NCBI RefSeq assembly: GCF_014647515.1
Contig: NZ_BMPI01000013.1
Span: 175,278 to 207,677 of the forward strand
DNA length: 32,400 nt
DNA from: Dactylosporangium sucinum
GTDB taxonomy: Bacteria > Actinomycetota > Actinomycetes > Mycobacteriales > Micromonosporaceae
Direction of reading: 5' to 3'
Below the pieces are notes generated by a model. It made no database searches, was not told where the DNA came from, and saw only the letters and a list, made by a program, of their open reading frames with translations. Positions 26,425 to 32,400 of the stretch are shown here, one piece after another; the stretch's first letter is position 1, and each line of letters starts with the position of its first letter. The translations under genes and the position numbers were made by a program.

Positions 26425-27743
26425 CGCTTCAGCAGCCCGCGGGCGTCGGCGACGGTCACGACCGAGCCCGTGATGAGGATGCCGACCGTGCCGGGCACCG
26501 CGTTGTCGGACTCGGCGAGCGTCACGGCGGTGTCGATCGCGTCGGGGAACGCCGCTACCACGTGGACCCGGTCGGGGCCGAAGACCTCCTCGGCGAGCGC
26601 GCCCAGCTGCGCCGCCGACATGGCCCGCGGCGAGCTGTTGCGGGTGACGACGATGCTCTCGGTGATCGGCTCCAGCAGCTCCAGCATGCCCTCGACGTCC
26701 TTGTCGGCGAGCGCCGCGACGACCGCGACCAGGCCGGCGAACGCGAACTCCCCGGTCAGCGCCTTGACCGTGGCCCGCATGCCGGCCGCGTTGTGCGCGG
26801 CGTCGAGCAGGATCGGCGGCGAGTTGCGGACGCGCTCCAGCCGGCCCGGCGAGGTCGCGCCCGCGAACCCGTCGCGGACGGCCTCGGCGCTGAGCGACCG
26901 CTCGGTGCCGGCGCCGAGGAACGCCTCGACGGCCGCGAGCGCGAGCGCGGCGTTCTGCGCCTGGTGCTCGCCGTGCAGCGGCAGGAAGATCCCCTCGTAG
27001 ACGCCGGACAGGCCCTGCAGGGTGAGCACCTGCCCGCCGACGGCGAGGTCGCGCTGCACCACGCCGAACTCGCGGCCCTCGCGGGCGATCGTCGCGCCGA
27101 CCTCCGCGCAGCGCTCCAGGATCGGGCGCATCGCCTCCTCGGGCTGCAGCGCGCAGATGAGCGTCGAGCCCTTGTGGACGATGCCGGCCTTGGCCAGCGC
27201 GATGTCCTCGATGGTGTCGCCGAGCCACTCGGTGTGGTCGAGGCCGATCGGGGTGATGACCGTGGTCTGCGCCTGCAGCACGTTGGTGCTGTCGTCGGCG
27301 CCGCCGAGCCCGACCTCGACCACGGCCACGTCGACCGGCGCGTCGGCGAACGCGGCGAACGCCATCGCCGTGGTCATGTCGAAGTACGAGAGGGGCTCGT
27401 CGCTGCGCGCGTCGAGGTACTCGGCGAGCGGCGCGACCTCCTCGTACACCTCGACGAACCGCTCCTCGCTGATCGGCTCGCCCTCGATGCTGATCCGCTC
27501 GGTGATGCTCTGCAGGTGCGGGCTGGTGTACCGCCCGGTGCGCAGCCCGTGCGCGCGCAGCAGCGAGTCGATCATCCGGGCCGTCGACGTCTTGCCGTTG
27601 GTCCCGGTGAGGTGGATCGCCGGATACGCGCGCTGCGGGCTGCCGAGCGAATCGAGCAGCGCCTCGATCCGCGAGAGGTCGAAGACCATGCGGGTGAACC
27701 CCCGCCCCAGCAGGGCCTGATCAACCTCCGAGAACGTGGTCAT
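26421..27743 (-). CDS. folC: Dihydrofolate synthase/folylpolyglutamate synthase
   Basis: FolC makes dihydrofolate from dihydropteroate and glutamate and then lengthens the glutamate tail. The 440-residue Mur-ligase-type protein has the P-loop LTGTNGKTS (45-53), the folate-side loop GRYTSPHLQSITERI, the Mg/ATP motif VVEVGLGGADDSTNV, GLDHTEWLG, and the C-terminal DAAHNAAGMRATV. Length is normal. ATG at 27743 has AAAGG 8 nt upstream. It lies 61 bp after valS, across a stop-codon hairpin, and its stop overlaps the DUF4233 start. Confidence 0.97.
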   Translation of the reverse strand: MTTFSEVDQALLGRGFTRMVFDLSRIEALLDSLGSPQRAYPAIHLTGTNGKTSTARMIDSLLRAHGLRTGRYTSPHLQSITERISIEGEPISEERFVEVYEEVAPLAEYLDARSDEPLSYFDMTTAMAFAAFADAPVDVAVVEVGLGGADDSTNVLQAQTTVITPIGLDHTEWLGDTIEDIALAKAGIVHKGSTLICALQPEEAMRPILERCAEVGATIAREGREFGVVQRDLAVGGQVLTLQGLSGVYEGIFLPLHGEHQAQNAALALAAVEAFLGAGTERSLSAEAVRDGFAGATSPGRLERVRNSPPILLDAAHNAAGMRATVKALTGEFAFAGLVAVVAALADKDVEGMLELLEPITESIVVTRNSSPRAMSAAQLGALAEEVFGPDRVHVVAAFPDAIDTAVTLAESDNAVPGTVGILITGSVVTVADARGLLKR

Positions 27744-27772
27744 GCCGCATGCCTTTCGTGCTGAGCCTCCCG

Positions 27773-27808
27773 GTGACCGGCCCCTCCGCTTCGCTCCGGA
27801 CCGGTCAC
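27773..27808 (-). repeat. Stop-codon hairpin element, copy 2
   Basis: Perfect 8-bp arms (GTGACCGG / CCGGTCAC) enclose the interior CCCCTCCGCTTCGCTCCGGA (plus strand). The valS stop TGA (27807-27805) lies in the arm, as the B3/B4 stop does in copy 1. The arm change G-C to C-G is compensated on both sides. Confidence 0.65.
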
Positions 27809-30438
27809 AGCGCGTCCAGCTGGGCGGCGATCCGGGCCAGGTCGGCCTCGGCGGCCGCCAGGCGCTGGCGGATCTTCGCCACCACGGGCTCGGGGGCCTT
27901 GTCGGTGAAGGCGGGATTGCCGAGCTTGGCCCGGCACTGCTCGGCCTCCTTCTCCGCCGCCGCCTTGTCCTTCGTGAGCCGGGCCCGCTCGGCCGCAACG
28001 TCGATCGCGCCACGGGTGTCGAGCTCGACGGTCACGCCGACGCCGACCGCCAGCTTCGCCGTCGCGGCGAAGTCGTCGCCGGCCGCGTCGAGCCGGGCCA
28101 GCGAGCGGATCAGGCCCTCGTGCGCCGTCAGACCGGCCCCGGCGAGGCCGTCGAGCCGGGCCACGACCCGCTGCGACGGCTTGACGCCCTGGTCGGCCCG
28201 GAACCGGCGGACCTCGGTGACGACCCGCTGCAGGTTGGCCAGCTCCGCCTCGGCCGCGTCGTCGATCCGCGACTCGTCGGCCACCGGCCACGCGGCGCGC
28301 ACGACGGTGCGGTCGCCGGTGAGCGTGGTCCAGAGCTCCTCGGTCACGAACGGCATGATCGGGTGGAGCAGCCGCAGCAGGCGGTCGAGCACGTGGCCGA
28401 GGACGCGGCGGGTGCGTTCCTTGGCGGCCTCGTCGGTGCCGGACAGCACCGGCTTGGTCAGCTCCAGGTACCAGTCGCAGACGTCGTCCCAGGCGAAGTG
28501 GTACAGCGTGTCGCAGACCTTGGCCAGCTCGAACGCCTCGAACTGCTCGTCGACCTCGCCGATCACGTGCTGCAGCCGGGACAGGACCCACCGGTCGACC
28601 GTGGTGAGCTCCTCCTGCGCGGGCAGCTCGCCGGCGAGCGTGGCGCCGTTGCTCAGCCCGTAGCGCGTGGCGTTCCACAGCTTGTTGCAGAAGTTCCGGG
28701 CGCCCTGCACCCAGTCCTCGCTGACCGGCACGTCCGCGCCCGGGTTGGCGCCGCGGGCCAGCGTGAAGCGGGTGGCGTCGGCGCCGAAGCGCTCGATCCA
28801 GTCCAGCGGGTCGACGACGTTGCCGAACGACTTCGACATCTTCTTGCCGTACTGGTCGCGGACCATGCCGTGCAGCATGATCACGTCGAACGGCTGGCGG
28901 CCGTCCATGGCGTAGAGCCCGAACATCATCATGCGGGCGACCCAGAAGAAGAGGATGTCGTACCCCGTGACGAGCACGCTCGTGGGGTAGAACTTCGCCA
29001 GGTCGGCGGTCTGGTCGGGCCAGCCGAGCGTGGAGAACGGCCACAGCGCCGAGGAGAACCAGGTGTCGAGGACGTCGGGATCCTGGGTCCAGCCCGGGCC
29101 GCTCGGGGCCTCCTCGTCGGGTCCGACGCAGACGACCTGGCCCTCCGGCCCATACCAGACCGGGATGCGGTGCCCCCACCACAGCTGCCGCGAGATGCAC
29201 CAGTCGTGCATGTTGTCGACCCACCCGAAGTACCGCTTGGTGAGCTCCTGGGGCTCGACCCGCACCCGCCCGTCGCGCACGGCGTCGCCGGCCGCCTTCG
29301 CGAGCGGGCCGGTGCGCACGAACCACTGCAGCGACAGCCGCGGCTCGACCGTCGTGCTGCACCGCTGGCAGTGCCCGACGGCGTGCACGTAGGGCCGCTT
29401 CTCGGCGACGATGCGCCCCTCGGCCCGCAGCGCGGCGACGACCGCCGGCCGGGCCTCGAAGCGGTCGAGACCCAGGAACGGCCCGTGCACGGTGATCACG
29501 CCGTGCTCGTCCATGATCGTCAGGTTGGGCAGGTGGTGCCGCTGGCCGATCTCGAAGTCGTTGGGGTCGTGCGCCGGCGTGACCTTGACCGCACCGGTGC
29601 CGAACGCCGGGTCGACGTGCTCGTCGGCGACGATCGGGATCCGCCGCCCGGTCAGCGGCAGCTCGACCTCGGTGCCGACCAGGTGCCGATACCGCTCGTC
29701 GTCGGGGTGCACGGCCACCGCCGTGTCGCCGAGCATGGTCTCCGCCCGGGTGGTGGCCACGACGATCGCGCCGTCGCCGTCGCCGTAGCGGATCGAGACC
29801 AGCTCGCCGTCGTCGTCGGAGTGCTCGACCTCGATGTCGCTCAGCGCGGTGAGGCAGCGCGGGCACCAGTTGATGATGCGCTCGGCCCGGTAGATGAGGT
29901 CGTCCTCGAACAGCCGCTTGAAGATGGTGAGCACGGCGCGGGACAGGCCCTCGTCCATCGTGAACCGCTCGCGGCTCCAGTCGACGGAGTCGCCGAGCCG
30001 GGTCATCTGCCCGAGGATCTTGCCGCCGGACTCGGCCTTCCACTGCCAGACGCGCTCGACGAACGCCTCCCGGCCGAGGTCGTGGCGCGACAGGCCCTCG
30101 CCCGCCAACTGCCGCTCGACCACGTTCTGCGTGGCGATGCCGGCGTGGTCCATGCCGGGGAGCCAGAGCGTCTCATACCCCTGCATGCGCCGCCGGCGGG
30201 CCAGCGAGTCCTGGACGGTGTGGTCCAGGGCGTGGCCGATGTGCAGCGACCCGGTGACGTTCGGGGGCGGCAGCACAATCGTGAACGGCGGGCGGTCGCT
30301 CTTCGCGTCCGCCTGGAAGAGGCCGTCGGCTACCCATTGCTCATACCGCCGCTGCTCGACGTCACCGGGCGCGTACTGAGCCGAGAGCGCCGGGGCCCCG
30401 CCGGGGGTTGCCTCGCTCGTCAGTGGAGTATCCGTCAC
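27805..30438 (-). CDS. valS: Valyl-tRNA synthetase
   Basis: The enzyme charges tRNA-Val. The 877-residue protein has [13 protein letters not shown] (HIGH at 66-69), the CP1 editing domain ([19 protein letters not shown]), KMSKS at 533-537, the anticodon-binding domain ([11 protein letters not shown]), and a C-terminal coiled coil ([30 protein letters not shown]). GTG at 30438 is chosen because TAGACT lies exactly 6 nt before it, which suggests a leaderless transcript; an in-frame TTG at 30444 would add two residues. No T-box is seen in the short spacer, unlike ileS. It heads the folC-DUF4233-WYL row. Confidence 0.97.
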   Translation of the reverse strand: MTDTPLTSEATPGGAPALSAQYAPGDVEQRRYEQWVADGLFQADAKSDRPPFTIVLPPPNVTGSLHIGHALDHTVQDSLARRRRMQGYETLWLPGMDHAGIATQNVVERQLAGEGLSRHDLGREAFVERVWQWKAESGGKILGQMTRLGDSVDWSRERFTMDEGLSRAVLTIFKRLFEDDLIYRAERIINWCPRCLTALSDIEVEHSDDDGELVSIRYGDGDGAIVVATTRAETMLGDTAVAVHPDDERYRHLVGTEVELPLTGRRIPIVADEHVDPAFGTGAVKVTPAHDPNDFEIGQRHHLPNLTIMDEHGVITVHGPFLGLDRFEARPAVVAALRAEGRIVAEKRPYVHAVGHCQRCSTTVEPRLSLQWFVRTGPLAKAAGDAVRDGRVRVEPQELTKRYFGWVDNMHDWCISRQLWWGHRIPVWYGPEGQVVCVGPDEEAPSGPGWTQDPDVLDTWFSSALWPFSTLGWPDQTADLAKFYPTSVLVTGYDILFFWVARMMMFGLYAMDGRQPFDVIMLHGMVRDQYGKKMSKSFGNVVDPLDWIERFGADATRFTLARGANPGADVPVSEDWVQGARNFCNKLWNATRYGLSNGATLAGELPAQEELTTVDRWVLSRLQHVIGEVDEQFEAFELAKVCDTLYHFAWDDVCDWYLELTKPVLSGTDEAAKERTRRVLGHVLDRLLRLLHPIMPFVTEELWTTLTGDRTVVRAAWPVADESRIDDAAEAELANLQRVVTEVRRFRADQGVKPSQRVVARLDGLAGAGLTAHEGLIRSLARLDAAGDDFAATAKLAVGVGVTVELDTRGAIDVAAERARLTKDKAAAEKEAEQCRAKLGNPAFTDKAPEPVVAKIRQRLAAAEADLARIAAQLDAL

Positions 30439-30444
30439 ACGCAA

Positions 30445-30450
30445 AGTCTA
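30445..30450 (-). promoter_or_regulatory. Candidate -10 box (TAGACT) of valS
   Basis: TAGACT with 6 nt to the GTG at 30438 predicts a leaderless mRNA. The -35 region (GTAGAC, 17 nt upstream) is weak. Confidence 0.5.
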
Positions 30451-30470
30451 GAACTGTCGCACGGGGGGTC

Positions 30471-30476
30471 TACGCT
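30471..30476 (+). promoter_or_regulatory. Candidate -10 box (TACGCT) of paralog B
   Basis: TACGCT lies 35 nt before the GTG at 30512. AGGAG 11 nt upstream of the start would be in the leader. It overlaps the divergent valS promoter area. Confidence 0.4.
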
Positions 30477-30511
30477 CGCCAGTGCCCCCTCACTCAGGAG
30501 ACTGATCGACG

Positions 30512-31363
30512 GTGACCTACCCGCCCCGCCCGCCGGACGACGAGCCGCGTTCCCAGCCGTTCCAGCCGATGTCGTATGACCTCGCGCCCGAGTTCGGCAC
30601 GCCGCCGCCACCGCCTGCGGACGCCCCGGCGTACGGGCCGCCACCCGGCTATCAGCAGCCTCCGCCGCCCGCTCCGGCCTATCCGCCGGCCGCCTACCAG
30701 GCACCCGCGCCCGTGGGCCCGCCGCCGGTCGTGCCGCCCGGATACGGGCCGGGGCCGGCCTACCCGGCGCCGCCGCCGATGGTGCCGTCCGCGCCGCCGA
30801 AGAAGGCCAGCGCCCTGAAGGTCACGCTGAGCATCGTCGGCGGCGTCTTCCTGGTGTGCGCGATCGCCGCCTGCGTCTTCCTCTACCCGGTGTTCTCCGA
30901 GGCCGGCGCCACGGTGTCGGCCCCGGCGACGCTCCCCGGCGGCCTGCAGAAGCAGGACTCGGACACGATGCAGCAGCTGGCCGACTCCCTGGAGTCCGAC
31001 CTGCGCAACGACCTCGACACGGTCGACCAGGTCGCGGCCGGCATCTACGCCGACGGCAACGAGCAGAAGCCCGTGATCCTGGTGGCCGCCACCTCGACGA
31101 TCCTCAGCCCGGCCTCGGAGCTGGACAAGGCCTTCAAGGGCTTCTCGAGCGGCTCGGACACGATCGGCAGCCCCACCGAGTACGACGCCGGCAAGTGGGG
31201 CGGCAAGCTGCGGTGCGCCGAGGGCACGAGCTCGGAGATCAACATGACGGTGTGCGCGTGGGCCGACCACGGCAGCCTGGGCGTCGGCGTCTTCGTCAAC
31301 CGCGGGGCGCCGGAGTCCGCGGCCCTGTTCCGCGACATCAGGGACGTCGTCCAGAACCGCTGA
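30512..31363 (+). CDS. Single-pass membrane protein with Cys-pair outer domain (paralog B)
   Basis: The 283-residue protein belongs with paralogs A and C. A Pro/Tyr-rich cytoplasmic part (about 1-95, with PPPPADAPAYGPPPGYQQPP) precedes one membrane helix at about 105-127 (TLSIVGGVFLVCAIAACVFLYPVF). The outer domain has an amphipathic start (LADSLESDLRNDLDTVDQVAAGIYADG), the strand VILVAATS, and the end motif RC235-x10-TVC248-AWADHGSLGVGVF. Proline-rich heads of this kind are common on actinobacterial membrane proteins. The function is unknown. GTG at 30512 has AGGAG 11 nt upstream. It is divergent from valS and convergent with paralog C. Confidence 0.8.
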   Translation: MTYPPRPPDDEPRSQPFQPMSYDLAPEFGTPPPPPADAPAYGPPPGYQQPPPPAPAYPPAAYQAPAPVGPPPVVPPGYGPGPAYPAPPPMVPSAPPKKASALKVTLSIVGGVFLVCAIAACVFLYPVFSEAGATVSAPATLPGGLQKQDSDTMQQLADSLESDLRNDLDTVDQVAAGIYADGNEQKPVILVAATSTILSPASELDKAFKGFSSGSDTIGSPTEYDAGKWGGKLRCAEGTSSEINMTVCAWADHGSLGVGVFVNRGAPESAALFRDIRDVVQNR

Positions 31364-31373
31364 CCGCGCTCCG

Positions 31374-31405
31374 GGCCGGTCGCCGCCGTCGGGCAACGAC
31401 CGGCC
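31374..31405 (+). terminator. Terminator of paralog B
   Basis: GGCCGGTCG (31374-31382) pairs perfectly with CGACCGGCC (31397-31405) around a 14-nt loop, 10 nt after the stop. A shorter stem formed by TGACCG and CGGTC at the stop overlaps it. Confidence 0.55.
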
Positions 31406-31421
31406 TCGTGCGCTGCGCGCT

Positions 31422-31473
31422 CTTGTCGCGCGCCCTTGTTGCGCGGTCTTGTTGCGCGGTCTTGTCGCGCGGC
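31422..31473. repeat. Four tandem copies of a 13-bp unit
   Basis: The units are CTTGTCGCGCGCC, CTTGTTGCGCGGT, CTTGTTGCGCGGT and CTTGTCGCGCGGC, directly adjacent. They lie in the 263-bp spacer between convergent paralogs B and C. The remainder of this spacer (to 31626) shows no gene. The array is likely a slippage-prone minisatellite. Confidence 0.8.
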
Positions 31474-31626
31474 TGCCCTGAGCTCTGGCGCCCCGCTTTC
31501 GGCGGCGCGGTTCCGCACTCCGCACAGCTGAACCCGACCGCGGGTCCTTCGGCGTCGGCGCGACCGTCTCGCCGCTCAGCCGTTCGTTCCCGGCGCGGGT
31601 CGTGCCCGCTCCCCCGGCCACAGGGG

Positions 31627-32262
31627 TCAGGGGCGGTGTTCGACGGCCTGGCGGAGGTCGAGGATGGTCTTGGCGGCGTCGGCCGGCTGGCGGCCCGGCA
31701 GGAGGGCCACGCCGACGGAGCCGTTGTCGGCCCAGCCGCAGACCGTGAGGTCGCCGTCCTGGGTGGTGGTGACGCCGCAGCGGACCGTGCCGCCGAGGTC
31801 GCCGGCCGGGACGTCGTGGACGTTGCCTACGCCGCCGCTGTCGTCGGCCACCACCGCGAACGCGTCCTTGAGCGACTCCTCGGGCTTCCAGACCCGCGCG
31901 GTGCCCGCCACGAGGATGACGCTGCCGGCCTGGTCCTTGTAGATGAGGCCGACGCTGGCGTCGAGGTTCACCTCGGTGGCGATGGCGTCGCGGACGTACT
32001 CCGCGGTGTCCTTCGCGTCGTCGCTCTTGTCGAGCGTGAACGCCCCCACCTGGTCCGGCGACCGCAGCTCGACGTCGCTCTGCTGGAGCACCCGGAGCAC
32101 GGTCGGCCCGTACACGATGCCCGACACCAGCACCGCCACCCCGGCGATGGCGGCGCAGACGATTGCGATCCGCTTGATCGGTAGCCCAGAACGCGGCGCT
32201 TCCTCGCGCTCCTCGTCCTCGTGCTCGTCCGTCGATCGAAACAGCCCAGAGGGTTCGGCCAT
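31627..32262 (-). CDS. Single-pass membrane protein with Cys-pair outer domain (paralog C)
   Basis: The 211-residue protein is the shortest of the three paralogs. An acidic head (TDEHEDEEREE) replaces the proline-rich part. The membrane helix is at 31-51 (RIAIVCAAIAGVAVLVSGIVYG). The outer domain has GAFTLDKSDDAKDTAEYVRDAI, GLIYKDQAGSVILVAGTARVWKPEESLKDAF and the end motif RC162-x10-TVC175-GWADNGSVGVALLPG. ATG at 32262 is chosen because TACGCT stands 6 nt upstream, giving a leaderless transcript; an in-frame ATG at 32316 is less likely. It lies just downstream of a 5S rRNA terminator in the same direction. The role is unknown. Confidence 0.8.
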   Translation of the reverse strand: MAEPSGLFRSTDEHEDEEREEAPRSGLPIKRIAIVCAAIAGVAVLVSGIVYGPTVLRVLQQSDVELRSPDQVGAFTLDKSDDAKDTAEYVRDAIATEVNLDASVGLIYKDQAGSVILVAGTARVWKPEESLKDAFAVVADDSGGVGNVHDVPAGDLGGTVRCGVTTTQDGDLTVCGWADNGSVGVALLPGRQPADAAKTILDLRQAVEHRP

Positions 32263-32268
32263 CGGCGC

Positions 32269-32274
32269 AGCGTA
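32269..32274 (-). promoter_or_regulatory. Candidate -10 box (TACGCT) of paralog C
   Basis: TACGCT followed by GCGCCG and then ATG predicts a leaderless mRNA. It is the same hexamer as in front of paralog B. Confidence 0.45.
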
Positions 32275-32328
32275 GCAGCGCCGGCTAAGTCCCTCGTCCA
32301 GGGTGTTGTGCGGCATTCCCAGGAAACG

Positions 32329-32364
32329 CTTCAGGGGCCCACCGGAATCGGTGGGCCCCTGAAG
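32329..32364 (-). terminator. Terminator of the rRNA operon
   Basis: CTTCAGGGGCCCACCG (32329-32344) pairs perfectly with 32349-32364 around a 4-nt loop, 7 nt past the 5S 3' end. On the minus strand CGTTTCC follows. A 16-bp perfect stem at this place is a clear rRNA operon terminator. Confidence 0.9.
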
Positions 32365-32371
32365 GAAAGTT

Positions 32372-32400
32372 TGTCCGGCGGCGTCCTACTCTCCCACACT
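32372..32400 (-). rRNA. rrf: 5S ribosomal RNA, 3' end only
   Basis: The minus strand reads AGTGTGGGAGAGTAGGACGC then CGCCGGACA, the conserved 3' part of actinobacterial 5S rRNA (GGGAGAGUAGG-x-CGCCG). About 29 nt are inside the window; the rest of the gene, and presumably 23S and 16S, lie beyond 32400. The exact 3' end is uncertain by a few bases. Confidence 0.9.

Noticed and set aside
27736..30579. 947-codon plus-strand open frame opposite valS
   Set aside because: It is the mirror frame of valS and crosses its promoter.
31422..31473. Possible CRISPR array
   Set aside because: The 13-bp units are adjacent without spacers, and no cas gene is near.

Overview
The window looks like chromosome of a very GC-rich actinomycete. 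Third codon positions are strongly G/C, GTG and TTG starts are common, and several genes appear leaderless. Three features are typical of Actinobacteria: the order radical SAM pair, rne, rplU, rpmA, obgE; an ileS gene behind a short translational T-box; and the valS, folC, DUF4233 cluster. A Micromonosporaceae relative (Actinoplanes-like) is my best guess, by inference only. No prophage, insertion sequence or CRISPR array is visible.

Left part (1-8840, all minus strand). Read in the direction of transcription, the genes are: a TIGR03960-type B12/radical SAM protein, its TIGR03936/DUF2344 partner (8-nt overlap), RNase E/G, ribosomal proteins L21 and L27, the GTPase ObgE, and a GNAT acetyltransferase cut by the window edge. 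The rpmA-obgE spacer is unusually long (526 bp). It holds a terminator, a GC-rich low-complexity stretch, a perfect 24-bp inverted repeat and a 17-bp palindrome.

Middle part (8856-15891). A beta-phosphoglucomutase and a GH65 disaccharide phosphorylase form a tightly coupled pair that would turn a disaccharide into glucose and glucose 6-phosphate. Around them lie a small membrane protein (paralog A), a PlsC acyltransferase, an EamA permease, and a divergent pair made of a B3/B4-domain protein and an XRE-cupin regulator that share a palindrome-rich promoter.

Right-centre (15928-25076). This holds a type 2 isoleucyl-tRNA synthetase under a T-box with an AUC specifier, a secreted GH18 chitinase with an N-terminal binding module, a Pro/Thr-rich repeat protein, nucleoside diphosphate kinase, and an 855-residue membrane protein that ends in a VOC (glyoxalase-fold) domain.

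Right end (25095-32400). valS, folC, a DUF4233 membrane protein and a WYL regulator read leftward with short or overlapping junctions. Two further small membrane proteins (paralogs B and C) belong to the same family as paralog A: a short N-terminal region, one membrane helix, and an outer domain with C-x12-C-[GA]-W-x-D-x-G. The window ends with the terminator and last bases of a minus-strand 5S rRNA, so an rRNA operon begins just outside.

Most of the window is core housekeeping. The least explained parts are the three-member Cys-pair membrane family, the VOC fusion protein, a hairpin element found twice exactly at stop codons, and the structured rpmA-obgE spacer.
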